Of a stretch of DNA of 64,000 bases, positions 1 to 11,315 are shown one piece after another. This DNA comes from Skeletonema tropicum (lineage: Eukaryota; Bacillariophyta; Thalassiosirophyceae; Thalassiosirales; Thalassiosiraceae): contig CM074130.1 of the NCBI GenBank assembly GCA_037178625.1, positions 1,550,001 to 1,614,000 of the forward strand, read 5' to 3'. The notes under the pieces were generated by a model. That model was not told the DNA's origin, ran no database searches, and saw only the letters and a list, made by a program, of their open reading frames with translations. The translations under genes were made by a program, and so were the position numbers. How positions within the stretch are numbered: position 1 is the first letter of the stretch; each line of letters starts with the position of its first letter.

Positions 1-1404
1 TGGTCAATTCCACGCTGTGTAAAGTATTCACTCCAAGCTCGTCTCTGTCGAGCGGTCAAATAGTCACTCTTGTTCACAAGCATTAGCATTGGCTTCCCTA
101 ATTCATCCATAGCATACGCACGTAAATCATCAGATAGATAAAACAACGGATTCCTCGCATCTACAATCTTGCAATACAACAGCAGATCGTTCCAACACTC
201 GCCACAACTGTCTCCACACATTCAAGTTCTTCTCGTATGGAGTGACAGATGCACCAGCGACGCCTCCACCATTTTTGGCAAATGCCATGGCGGCAATTTG
301 TTCCTCTCTCCTGGCTACACCTCGTCGCCATTCTAGAAATGCATCATTTTCCATCTGGTCTAATTCCTCGGCTGTGGTAACACCAGGGGTCCACGCCGGT
401 CGACGCGGGACACTCAATTCTTGAAATGCAAAATTCTCCTCCACTCCGCCACCCTCCTTGTCTTCATACAAGGCTATTCTCGAAGAAGGACGAAAACGTC
501 GCTTCCTGAGGTCCAACACCAGCAGGGACGTATTCTCTAGCAACAGTAATCAATCTCCAAGAACTGTTCTCGCTCCGACTGAAAGTCCTTGTTGGCCAAT
601 TGTGCCTGAAGTAAGAAGTCGGATAGGTCATCTACCTCGAGGACCGATGTCATCTTTTTAGTGCCTTCAGCGGGGTCTTCTATGCCGATGGAGGTGGCTC
701 CGGTAGCCATCATTCCTTGGCCGTGGGCAGAAGATCCATTGGATTTGGGTGTCCATCGTTTGACTTGTGAACTGTCATAGAGAGGAGATGAAGGTAAGAA
801 ATGCATGAGTGAGATGGAGATGATCAATAAAACATATCACGATGGTGATGTTGCAGCACTACATTCCAACAAACAAAGAATCCGAAATTGGCTGCCGATC
901 TCAAAGATTATACTTCCACCATGCGGGCAAGCCACATACATCAAGAAATACGCTAAATTTTTCGTCATGGCCAATCATTGCTGTGCGTTTTCTTTCGTTT
1001 GGCTGCACACAAATCACATCGCAATACTCAGTAACAATCATGAAGCATATATACACCGTGCATATACGTAAAAGAACGTCAGTACCACAGAGATGTAAAT
1101 CAACATCCATTAAGTTCAGGTAATAAATTGAAAAGTAAGTATATCGTTTCATCATTCGTTCTTTGTTGTACATGATGTAATGTGTTACAGTCATCATTGT
1201 CACTGAGTTGAAAATTTTGTGATGCAATTTGTAGAGAGTGTGCGGTGCGCCATTCCATGGTTGTGTGCTACATAAGACATGTAATCAATAAATACATCTA
1301 CACTTGATGCTGGGAACGTACCGCTGCAGCGCTTTACCAAATCCAGCAGCCCTCATATCCTTTTTGGGTTTTCCCTTTCGGGATGTACCTTGATTTCGTG
1401 GCAT
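1..1404 (-). CDS. LSG1: LSG1-type circularly permuted GTPase (5' part, frame-disrupted)
   Basis: LSG1 GTPases act in late cytoplasmic 60S ribosomal subunit maturation, releasing the NMD3 export adaptor. Exon 1 is 1404-1322 (ATG at 1404, MPRNQGTSRKGKPKK, ending GKALQ). A 550-bp GT-AG intron (1321-772) joins in phase to exon 2, which starts RSQVKRW. Exon 2 shows family blocks in order: LSDFLLQAQLANKDF, EREQF, PRRPAW, FLEWRR, LWRVLERS, VDARNP and the G4 motif NKSD. The window edge removes the rest of the GTPase domain. Exon 2 is not open in one frame: near 553, near 500 and near 165 the family sequence moves to another frame, each time as if one base were extra (for example ERSAVVLQ then IVDARNP). 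This may be assembly error or a decaying copy. The family call is firm; an intact product is not shown. Confidence 0.8.
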
Positions 1405-1865
1405 GATGCTGTTGCTTTTTTCGAGAGGAAATAGTTGCCACTCATGTATTGCTGCTCCAGTCGAGATGGGTTGATAGACGATGGAGACAGCAAGCTCTGT
1501 TCGACGTGCAAAAATAGTGATGGTAGGAAGATGATGATATCGATATATGGAAAGAAATTTTTGTTGATGCTTTTGAACTTTGAATGGGTGGATTTGATGG
1601 ATATCATCGTGGCTGCTTTTGACGGACGAAACCAGACCAATTTTGATTCAATATCGCAGGCGAGGCGCGCGCGACAGCACACGAAACTCGAAACACAACA
1701 AACTACAAAACACATCATGTGCAAAACCGATGCGTACAAAATAAGACTCCAGCTAATCAGCCCACTGCCTCGACCACAGTTTACCGTAGCACAGAAACAA
1801 TAACCTGAAGCCCCACACACCTCAGCAGCAACACACCGCGAAGCATAGAAGAAGTAGTGACCATC
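1405..1865. promoter_or_regulatory. Divergent intergenic region between LSG1 and the patatin-fusion gene
   Basis: 461 bp separate two divergent start codons (1404 on minus, 1866 on plus), so the stretch should hold both promoters. The half nearest 1866 is A/C-rich with a CCATC context before the ATG, as expected of a 5' leader. I see no TATA box or clear motif. Open frames here look accidental. Confidence 0.45.
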
Positions 1866-4800
1866 ATGTCGTCCAAAGGCACCAAAAAGCGCAAAACATG
1901 GCGCTGCGACGTCTGTCAAATCGCCGTATTCGACACCTACGATGAGGCACTTGACCACGAACAATCCTGTCAGGGCAACACCGAGGCCGATATTGATGCG
2001 TTGGCATCGGCTGTGGCGAGGGGTACGGCAAGTGGTGCGATAACAAATTCGGGCGTGGAAGAGGAGGAGGAGGAAAGGGGGATTGGGGAGGCGGTGTTTT
2101 TGGCCGTGACGGGGGGGACGACTGCTGCGGCGAAGGGTAATCATCTTAGTTTGCCGAGTAGTAGTAGTAATAATAATGGTGGGAGCTTGATGTTGAATGG
2201 GGACGGGGCGAGTCCGACGGTGTCGACTCCGACTGTGTTGGCATTGTTGGCTAGCTCTCGTGCTGCCAATGGTGCTGATGCCGCCAATTGTGGTGGGGGG
2301 AGTAATATTAATAATAATGGCGGTGCCGCGGTCAATCCTGAGATTGCTCTACCGGACGTATCCGCTGATGATGGTGCCGCAGCTGTCACGGCTACCTCCA
2401 ACGCAGCACCGCCCAACAATAATAATTCACAGCAGCTGCAGCCGCCGCCAACTTGTGAGGTGATTGCAAAGGAACACAAGGAGGATGAAACAGAACAGCA
2501 GCCAACAGCACCAATCAATAACATCGAGACAACGCCACAACCTTCCCCTCATCCACCTCTCGACACCACAACTACCAACAACACCCCTCCTCCCAAGAAA
2601 CGACCACGCAACAAATGGAGATGCGACTACTGCCCCGCAATATTCAATGAATACGACGAGGCCGTCATTCACGAAACACACTGCAAACAGAACAAGTCTG
2701 CCATCATTACCACCCCCGATAATAATAATACCACCACCCCAGTAGCAGCACGACTACTAACACCCAATAAGGGCAAGTTGTTGTTGAAAACACCCTGGAA
2801 ATGTGATTATTGTCCAGCATTATTCCGTAGTTATGATGATGCACTTGTTCATGAAAATGAATGCAAATTAAACCTACAACAGAAAGGCGGCATCCAAAGT
2901 GGTGTTGGTGTGAATCAAATTGGTGTACCCACAACTATTTGTATCCCTACCAAGGTTGGATTGAATGAAACTACCGAAGAAGAAGATGGAGTGGCCGTAG
3001 TGAATAAGGATGCAGCACCTTCTGCTCCTGCTTCTCCACCCGCAGCAGCAACGAGCAATATCAATAGTAATCAAAAACGATTGAATTGGAAGTGTGATGT
3101 GTGTTTGGTGGCAGTGTTTGAAAGTTATGAGGAGGCATTGGCACATGAGAATCAGTGTAGGGGTGGAGAACTTGGGAGGAATATGAAGAAGGCTAAGGCT
3201 TTGGAGAGTTCTATGGATGCCGCTGATGATGATGTGGAGCAGAAGCTACCGGGGGGAGAGAAGATTGATGTTCTGGAGAAGGAGGAGGATGAGGAGAAAG
3301 AAATGGAGGTTGGGGAGAAGGAGGTTGTGCAGCAGCAGCAGTTGCCGAAGGTGATTCAACAACAGATACCAGTTCGTCCGGTACCGCAACAGCAGCAACA
3401 ACAACAACCACAGCAAGAGCAAGAGCAACTACCAAAATTCCAACGATCACAGATAGTACAAAAGGAAAGTACTGTACAAAAAGATGGAGGACAGCTGCCA
3501 CAGATGCAGCCAGCGGAAGATAATAGCGAGAAGAAACGGAAACAACCTACCGCAAAGGAATCGCAGCCAGGATTGGAGAAGAAACGAATGGAGGTTCGCA
3601 AGGAAAGAGAAAAGGAGACAGAGAAAGAAAGGGCAAAGAAGGCAAAGCAAGAAGCCGCACAAAAAGCGAAAAAAGCAAAGGAGGCGGAGAAACAAAAGGC
3701 AAGGAAGGCAGCAAAGGAGGCAGCAGAGAAAGAAAAGGCGAAGAAGGCAGCAACGCGTGATGCCGCACCAAAAACAGTTCCTGTGCAGGGAGGTTCCAAC
3801 AACAACGTCTTCTTATCTCTCAAGGACGACTTCTATAGAACTCATATGTTCGCCTACTTTCGTAAACTTGGTGCCTTAAAGCAATTTCAGAGAGATGCTG
3901 ATGAAGAGAAGAGAATCAAGGAAGAGGCATTCTTGTTCTTCAAGAACTGTGGTCGTAAGTTGGTGAAATATCATGATTGGAAGCGACCTGATTTGGGATA
4001 TAGCGAAGTTGATGAAGAATATGCTCGAAGAAGTGAGTTTGAAGTTAAATGTATTATGATGTGTGTTGACGTTTGTTCTAATACTTTTTAACCTGTCGCT
4101 CACTCTGATTTGTTCAATGTTTCACAGAAGTTTCTGACGACATCAGAAGAAGACTAGATCAAAGTAATCTTTGGGACGTGCTCGTAGATGACGAAAGTGA
4201 AAGTGATGACGCCGAAACTGATCAATCATCAGCTAAATCGCCGCCTATGAAAGCTAACGGTGCTGTTGAAAACGAACTTCAGAAGCAGAAAACACCGCAG
4301 CAATCTATCGCGAAAGAGGTAGTGCAAAGAGTGGAGGTTCAGCAGCCCACAGTACAGCAGCCTGTTCCGATGCAACCGCTGGTACAACAACCTCAGATGA
4401 TGGTGGGAGTAGCGCAGCAACAGCAGATGGTACAGCAATCTTCAGTGCAGCCGAAGGTGGTGCAGCAACCGATCGTCCACCAATTGATTGGGCCACAATC
4501 ACATCGTAAACCAATAATGGTACCAACGAATGCGCAGCAAGCTTTGCTAGGAAATTTCTTGACTATGCAGCAAGGGGTACAGCACCCCCAAGTCGCTTTG
4601 CAGCCGCCTAAGACCAACCAAACAAGCAGCATCCAACGAGGAGCCTCAAAGGCAACGCCCGTCAATAATGAGAACATCGCTGAGAAACCGTCTGTGCAAA
4701 TTACAGTCAAAGACTTGGGAATACATGATTATGTTTTCGGGACAAGTCTTCGAAACCATGCCGGAACTAGAAAGTATCACGAATTGGCATCCAAAAAGAC

Positions 4801-6730
4801 GACTTTGTATCAGAATGCAAGGGCAACAGAAAAGGCCGGAATCGCAGCAAGTGTTGTGAACGAATGGAGGGAATTAGATCCTCCTGGACGATTCTTGAAA
4901 TCCGACAGTGATACAGGTCACTTCGTGGATGTAGGCGATGAGAAAGCGATTGCGAAGACTAAAAAGATACTGAGGGCGAAGCCTGCTACACCCACCAAGT
5001 CTGATGTTGAGGTCAATGCAGACAGCCTACCTGGGCGTGAATCTACCGAATCTCTTGAATCAAGCAGCCTATCGCCAGTGAATGCCGCAGCCAATCTTAA
5101 ACGCAACAGTACCGATGCATCAAACACTAATACAGTTATTGCATCCATTGCTCAGCTTGCCGAGGAAGAACTTGAGAAGGATACAGAGCCGCCTCAAGAA
5201 ACGCCAACTAGACAACAGAGTCAGGCTGATTCAGAAACAAAACGTAGCAAGCTGCGACCCGTCTTAACAGTGGTCCTCTTGCTTGTCATTCTTTCGATCG
5301 CTGCCTTCTTATCAGCACCTCCACACTATCAAAAGAGAGGGTTGGAACTTCTATTCGTACCTGCTCTGGTAGTTCTAACACTACTTCTTTCGCTGGGGCT
5401 CACTGTCGCGTATACTACTTTTACGCTAACAGCAGCAACAATCACAAGGCGTAGGCAAGTCGAAAGAATATTTTCCAAAGTGCTTCCATTTCTAGCTGCA
5501 GCTCTAATCCTTGTATCGGTGTCACTATATTTACAGCCTGAGCCAGTGATGTCGGTGTTGCTCGGCATGCCCTCCAGTATGTGGACAAGGTTCGGGGTGC
5601 CTGGTGCGGCGTTGCTTGCTCTGGCCCCAATTCTACTTCTGCTGTCATTTTCAATGGCTATGTTAGTAACTCATGAGGGCCCGCATCATCATATTGAAGG
5701 AAGCTTCTTTCGAGAGGCATATAACATTGTCGAAGATACCTTTCGTGGTCCACCGATTCCACCAACTGCAGAGGAGGAGTTAAGTTTGCCAACGCTGAGA
5801 GATTACTTATCACACCCAGAGGGTTTTCACATGGCATTTGCTCCTGCGTTTTTCGGATTTTTTGCCTATTTTGGGTGCCTGTCTGCACTTGAAGAGGGGA
5901 CTGGAGGCCTAATCGTTCCGCCTATTGCAGAGAAAAGGAACAATAATGGAGATGAGTGCACGAGTCTTGGTCTGAGATCAGTCGCTGGAGCATCTGCGGG
6001 CGCGATGGCGGCAACTCTGCTAGCGAGTGGCATTGATCCATCAGTGGCTGCAGAATTCACGTCGAAATTTACCTGGGGGATGGTCAGTGATCCACCCGGT
6101 ATCGGTGGTTATGTTAAAGGCAACCGTTTCGAGGAGGCCATGGTTGATTTTCTTTTGAAAGAAGCTTCCAAGGTTAAGCGTGCTGACAAATCAAGTGACG
6201 CCCCTATGCAATTTGATGAAGCATTGATTCCTTGCGCGGTTAGTGGTTTCGACTTGCTCCGCATGAAGGGTGTAATATTATCAAGTGGGTCTATGGCGAA
6301 GGCAGCTCGAGCTAGCGCTGGGTTCCCGGGCTTATTTCAACCGGTAGTATGGAGAGAAAATTGTGACGAGGAAAAATGGTTTCCTGATGCACTACTAATC
6401 GACGGCGGCATTAGAGATGGGCTTGGCCTTGCAGGATTGGGTGCATTTGGCGGTGAGAAGAAGCGTGTCGTCAATGTTGTTGTAGGAGACTTCGGTTTCA
6501 GTGGTCCAAGTGGCATCCACAGCCTTCCTGAAGGAGTGAATGCATCTAGTCTTGTGTCCATATCGATTGCTGGAACGCCTATGTGTGGTCCGTGGGCTAT
6601 GGAAAATGGGAAACGCGCCGTTGAGTCCGCCAAGAAAGCAATGTTGATGGCCTTGGATATGCCAATGGAAAAGGGAGATGGCGCAAATCATTATGTGCTG
6701 CGCTTAGATGCATCTAAATTTCTTGATTGA
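1866..6730 (+). CDS. C2HC zinc-finger / DUF6824 / four-TM / patatin-like phospholipase fusion
   Basis: Predicted multidomain protein of 1589 residues from two exons, 1866-4032 and 4128-6730. The 95-bp intron has GTGAGT...CACAG ends and joins A to AA in phase. Four C2HC fingers of the form WxCDxC...(H)xxxxC lie near residues 12-36, 250-275, 310-335 and 407-430. Low-complexity N-, Q- and K/E-rich stretches follow. A DUF6824-like domain sits near 918-1000 (DYVFG, NHAGTRKYHE, GRFL, FVDVGD). About four hydrophobic segments lie at 1100-1240. A patatin domain at about 1290-1550 has the nucleophile elbow GASAG and the DGG dyad motif in LLIDGGIRDG, so acyl-lipid hydrolysis is likely. The start is the first ATG; a GTG upstream is ignored. 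DUF6824, membrane segments and patatin are in one uninterrupted exon, but the finger exon could belong to a separate gene. Confidence 0.72.
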
Positions 6731-6897
6731 GTTACATGAGGTACGTGATTAGTTGCAGCAGAAATTCACTAGGAGTTCTTAATACATAACGCTTATTTAC
6801 ATATTCAATTTTAGGACAACAATGTATTTGTGCTGGACTTGATTTCTAAAATTATCATCTTCAGTCTTCTACATGAAGTCTAATTCACTGTACTCCC

Positions 6898-8547
6898 CTA
6901 CAGATCATCATCTTCTCCCCAGTCCCCGTCTCCCCAGTCATCATCTGACGCAATATCGTCCTGATCAGTCGATATTGCCTTAATCGATGGCTCCTCTGTT
7001 GGAAACTCAGCTTCAGCATCATTTCCCCCCTCCACAACTTTGTCCTCGTTTGCTGACTTTGCATCAGAAGTTTCGTGTTCAATCTCTCTTGATTTCATCT
7101 GTTCCTTCGTATTATTTAACTCAAAACTCAATTCTTCCAATTTTGATTTTGAATCCTTCGCTTCCTTTTGCATGTCACTGTAACTTTTCTCCATCTCCGC
7201 CAATGACTGCTCCAACTGACGGGTTCGTTCCAAAGATTGTTCCAGTTCCAAACTTTTATTCTCAAGTGCACTCTTGTATTCCATCCCCTGTCGTGATGAC
7301 TCTTCAGTCATCTGATTCAATGCCACGTTAGCGCGGTCAAGTTCAGCTTGAAGCGACTCCAATTCCATCATCAAGTCCTTGATTTTCTGCTCCTTTTCTT
7401 CCTCTACATTATGTCTCTCTTGCTCATTCATTGCATCCGCTTGTTCTTTTGACTCTTGAAGTGTTTGATTCTGCTGCACAAGTTCCTCATTTTGCCCCTT
7501 TTGAAGTTGCAACTCTTGGTCCAGCATCTCCTTCTCTTGAAGTAAGGAAGCAATCATTGCCTTGTGTTCTTCATCATTGGCACTTTCTTCATGGGCGGGG
7601 GACTGGTGCTGTTGCTGTTCCAACTGCAACTTTAACTGCTCCAATTCTTCTTCCAGCACCTTCCTTTCACCCATATCCTGATTTTTCTGCGCTTCAGCTG
7701 CAGACAGAGCCATATTGTTTTCCACGCCAAGTTCTTCTACCCTGGCACGCAACTCTACCAACTCGGCAGTTTGATTCCTGTGTTCCTGTTGGAGAGTCAT
7801 CTTTTCCTCTTGCACCGCGTTCAATTTGGATTGAAGGGCCTTCAAAATTTCTTCATTGTCCTTGTCAGTATCTGTAGCTGTAGCGGCAGTGGTAGTAGCT
7901 TTGGAATTGGAAATGATGTCATCTGCTTTACCACTGAGACTGTCATCATTAGATTGTGTATCTTGATTGTCACCATCATTAAAAATAAGTTCTTCTTCAT
8001 TGCCTTCCCCATTATTATCATCATCACTCTCAAAATCCAAATCGTCGTCATCATCATCATCCCACCCCAATTCCTCCTCGTCATCATCGTCACCTAAATC
8101 AGCAGCCAGAAGTGACGTAGCACTCGAAGCAGGTGCCGACGATGATGTTGTGTGATTGGGCGGTGCAGAATAACTAGAATTAGTATTCTTATAATTCTGC
8201 CCGTTGTCCTCATAATATTCTTCCTCATATACATCTGTCCGTGGAGCCACCACACCGCCAATCATTGAAGAAACGGACGACAATCCTTTCAACCCCTTTT
8301 CTCCCATGGAGAATGCCGCTGAAGCGAGTAAGACACTCCCATCGGCGACTCTTGTTTGAGTATTGTTGGCTGATGAGGAGGAGGAGGTGTCGTTGTTGTA
8401 ATTCTCGTCAGCGTCATAATCGCCGCCGCTACCATCATTAGCCTTTGGAACGGCCACGGCAGAGGATACCTTGGAAGCCACTGCAGTCGTCTCCTCGACT
8501 GCGCTGCTGGCGAATTCTTTAAAGTCGGATTTGATTGCTGCCCACAT
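6898..8547 (-). CDS. Acidic coiled-coil protein with W-acidic C-terminal tail
   Basis: Single-exon gene of 549 residues, ATG at 8547. The N-terminus MWAAIKSDFKEFASSAVEET is amphipathic. Residues about 40-190 are low-complexity and very acidic (runs of D in DDDDDDLDFE). Residues about 225-480 are a long heptad-rich coiled coil dominated by L, E and Q. The C-terminus ends DDDWGDGDWGEDDDL, tryptophans embedded in acidic residues as in short motifs that bind adaptor appendages or coat proteins in vesicle traffic. There is no membrane segment. I do not recognise a named family. A golgin-like tether or trafficking adaptor is a guess from architecture only. It converges on the patatin gene, with 167 bp between their stops. 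Confidence 0.75.
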   Translation of the reverse strand: MWAAIKSDFKEFASSAVEETTAVASKVSSAVAVPKANDGSGGDYDADENYNNDTSSSSSANNTQTRVADGSVLLASAAFSMGEKGLKGLSSVSSMIGGVVAPRTDVYEEEYYEDNGQNYKNTNSSYSAPPNHTTSSSAPASSATSLLAADLGDDDDEEELGWDDDDDDDLDFESDDDNNGEGNEEELIFNDGDNQDTQSNDDSLSGKADDIISNSKATTTAATATDTDKDNEEILKALQSKLNAVQEEKMTLQQEHRNQTAELVELRARVEELGVENNMALSAAEAQKNQDMGERKVLEEELEQLKLQLEQQQHQSPAHEESANDEEHKAMIASLLQEKEMLDQELQLQKGQNEELVQQNQTLQESKEQADAMNEQERHNVEEEKEQKIKDLMMELESLQAELDRANVALNQMTEESSRQGMEYKSALENKSLELEQSLERTRQLEQSLAEMEKSYSDMQKEAKDSKSKLEELSFELNNTKEQMKSREIEHETSDAKSANEDKVVEGGNDAEAEFPTEEPSIKAISTDQDDIASDDDWGDGDWGEDDDL

Positions 8548-9076
8548 GTTGTTATTGCTTAACCTACCATACTCTAGAGAGTATCTACTTAGGTACTAGC
8601 ACAGCAGAGTTCGATCAGAAATCAGAACATGAACCATCGTCACCTAAGTACCTACTTATGGGCGGGCCGGAGCCAGGGTAAAAATAAGTAGGGTGTGTCA
8701 AAAAGAGTGACACGCTCCAAACCAAATGTGACACTTGACCATTTTGACGTGTATGTATTCCGACGCTGACAGATGTTGAGAAACACACACAAATTTACGA
8801 GTAAAGTTGCACACTTTCAGCTCCTTGTGCGAAAACACACACAAATTTACCCTAAGATTCTAGTGTCTACGACTTTCAGCTCCGTATGATTAGTACCAGA
8901 TCGAAGATGTCCCGCTTGGATTTAGCCTGCAAGAGCGAACGGCCTGCGCAAAGGCGGCCGGCAACGTCGAAGTCGCGACATTGCCCGCTAATCGTTGATT
9001 TAGAGATAGAGAGGGCATCCTTCGCAGATTACATAAGACATAAGTTCTTATACTATTCGAGCAAGAAGAATCAAGA
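8548..9076. repeat. Intergenic region with paired direct repeats
   Basis: The 18-base AAACACACACAAATTTAC occurs at 8781-8798 and 8833-8850. ACTTTCAGCTCC occurs at 8813-8824 and 8872-8883, so a unit of roughly 52-60 bp is imperfectly duplicated just upstream of the transporter. A hairpin-capable GTGTGTCAAAAAGAGTGACACGC-like stretch lies near 8692-8714. The region is the divergent promoter of its two neighbours. Confidence 0.5.
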
Positions 9077-9080
9077 ATGA
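8886..9080 (+). other. Upstream ORF overlapping the transporter start
   Basis: A 64-codon ORF starts with ATG at 8886 and stops with TGA at 9078-9080, overlapping the transporter ATG (9077-9079) as ATGA. The peptide is basic with no recognisable domain. If the mRNA starts upstream of 8886, this ORF would lie in the 5' leader and could control re-initiation. Chance is not excluded. Confidence 0.3.
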
Positions 9081-10913
9081 GCAAACAAGCGGGCCAATCG
9101 CTAACCGCAAGCGCAAGTGCAAGTGACAAGGTGGAAGAGCCTGAGCAGGGCCAGGGCAATGACACTACTAGCATGATAGAAAAGGTCAAGATTCTTTTGT
9201 TGGTCTACTACTTGCCTTTCTTCTATGGAGCGATCACGAGACTTCCATTTATTTACTTCGTCATCCACCTGAGATCCCAATTCAAGTTATCATGGGAAGA
9301 AATTGGTTTTTTCGTTGGGTCATACCAAGCTGCTCGAGTGGTGGTCAGCTTTGCTACTATCTTTGTTCCCAAGATATCTCATTTCGTCGGTACTGGTCTG
9401 GGTTTGGTTGGTAGCATCGTGGTGCTTGTGATGAGTAATGATGATAAGCTGTCATTCTTACTTGGGACCATTGCTATTGGATTCAGTGAATCACTCGCTT
9501 CATCACAGACGTTATTGAAGAACTTATCTTCCATCAACAAAGATATTGATTTGATTGCGCGAAAGATCAAGGTCCAGTATGCTGCAGGTGAGTTACAGAA
9601 TGATGTGGGATGTATGATTTGAACATATTTACTTCTCTTACACTTGCAATATACCACCAATAATCTATCTAAGTCATGTTTGGAGTCACTTTCGCCTTCT
9701 TATTGGGAGGAGTCGTATACGATGCTCACGGAATTGACGGTATTGCTGTCTTTGGCATTATCATGAGTGCATGTGAGCTACTTTCTCTTGTGCTCTATGT
9801 GCTACTTGATACATTCTTCACCGACTCTCCTACATCGGATGAGGGAATTGATGCATCGTCTCCTGACACTTCTAGCTCGCATGTTCATGAAAATGATACT
9901 CCACCTACATTGGGCACCGATGACAATGTCCAGAACAATGGCTGCACAGAAAGCAACGACATTGAGAGTGCAGGTGCACCAGAGGAAACTCAGTTCGGCT
10001 CTCATGAGATCAAGCCAGTCTTAGACTCATTTAGTAACTCTGCCATCGGCGCAAATTTCATCAACTATGTGTTTGGTAAGATTTTGCCAGATTGATTTAC
10101 ATACATTTGCTTACTTGGTCTGCTTGCCGCATGTTCTTACATCGAATCATGTGCATCTCCATCTCGAAAGTGATCACCTTCGGCGTCGAATCCATCACAA
10201 TCGGATACAATCTGGCCATATCGCCAGTATTCATTGTCGAAGAGTTTGAAAAAAGTGCTACGGTCGTTGGTATTATATTGGCCGCAGGCGGAGCAGTTGG
10301 AACTGTCTTTAGTATCTACGCCACACTTTCAAAGAAGGGCCAATCAGTTATGAAGTCATACTTCCCGTCGCCGTATAATCTCTTCACTGCTCTTGGGGGC
10401 ATAGCGGTATCTGTGTTCACTGCGACTATTCCTTCCTATCCAGTTTATATTGTTGGACTCATATTTCTCATGGCCTTCAACGACTTGGGTGCTGTTATTT
10501 TGAATGAAATTCAAGGTACTATTACCACTTCCAAAGCCTACAGCTCCATTGGCCCAATGGGCCAAACTGTTCGCAGAAGTTTTAATGTTGTGACTGCAAT
10601 CACAGCTCCAGTATTGTTTGGTGTGTTTCCGCGTCTACCATACCTTGTTGCAGGCAGTATTACAGCAGTTTGGTTGATGGTTTTAGTTGTTGTGATCACA
10701 CGACGTACGAAGAAGAGCGATGCTAAGATATCAAATGATAAAACGTTGAGGGATTCAGTGGTGAATGCATTCAGACGTATGAGCTTTGGCAAGCGCGAGA
10801 TTCTCAAACGTCAGCATAAGAAGGGTAACCTTGTGAGCACGAGAATGAAGTCGACTATCAAAGAAGAAAACGAAGAAGATCCCAATGAAGAGGTCGAATC
10901 CAGTGGCGAGTAA
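9077..10913 (+). CDS. Major facilitator superfamily-like transporter
   Basis: Twelve-helix membrane protein of 551 residues from three exons: 9077-9587, 9674-10075 and 10171-10913. Introns of 86 and 95 bp have GTGAGT/AAG and GTAAG/AAAG ends, and both joins are phase 1. Exon 1 encodes four hydrophobic segments beginning LLLVYYLPFFYG. Exon 2 encodes two, then a polar loop of about 80 residues rich in S, D and T, the usual central loop of the superfamily. Exon 3 encodes six more and a basic, probably cytoplasmic tail. RLPFIYFVIHLR and the GSYQAARV turn suit an MFS fold. The substrate cannot be told, and no organelle presequence is evident. Confidence 0.72.
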
Positions 10914-11315
10914 TGCTGATTTGATTCCCTATCCTGTGGAAGAAGAAATCCACATTATTTCAGACTTGATTAACTTAGTTCATGTGAGGGTTGTACGTGT
11001 CAAGTCATAGATATCTTGATTTGTGTAAATGTATGAGCCTTCAAGAGGATTGTTGATTGTTTTAGCATGTAATCCCCCCATCGGCCATGGGACGTATATA
11101 CTTATGTAAACATAATATCGAAGAATGAGTAGAGCGTACAAAATCCTGCATTGCAGGGCGAAGAAACCGGAGGAACTGGATACCGCGCCTGCTGTTACGT
11201 ACGGTACGGTAAATACTTGATCGTCTTTTCGCCCGGCTGGATTTAAAATTCTGCCCGTCTTTTTGCCCGCCCATCTCCATACATAGATCGCGCACGATGA
11301 GCTAGCTAATCAACA
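10914..11315. other. Intergenic region, CGTCTTTT-GCCCG motifs
   Basis: No gene is seen. CGTCTTTTCGCCCG near 11222 and CGTCTTTTTGCCCG near 11259 are two versions of one motif just upstream of the next start. A third, CGTCTTTTAGCCCG, occurs near 21720 beside the Ginger-like element. Confidence 0.35.

Noticed and set aside
1353..2144. 263-codon minus-strand open frame
   Set aside because: Overlaps exon 1 of LSG1 and the start of the zinc-finger gene, both with recognisable motifs.
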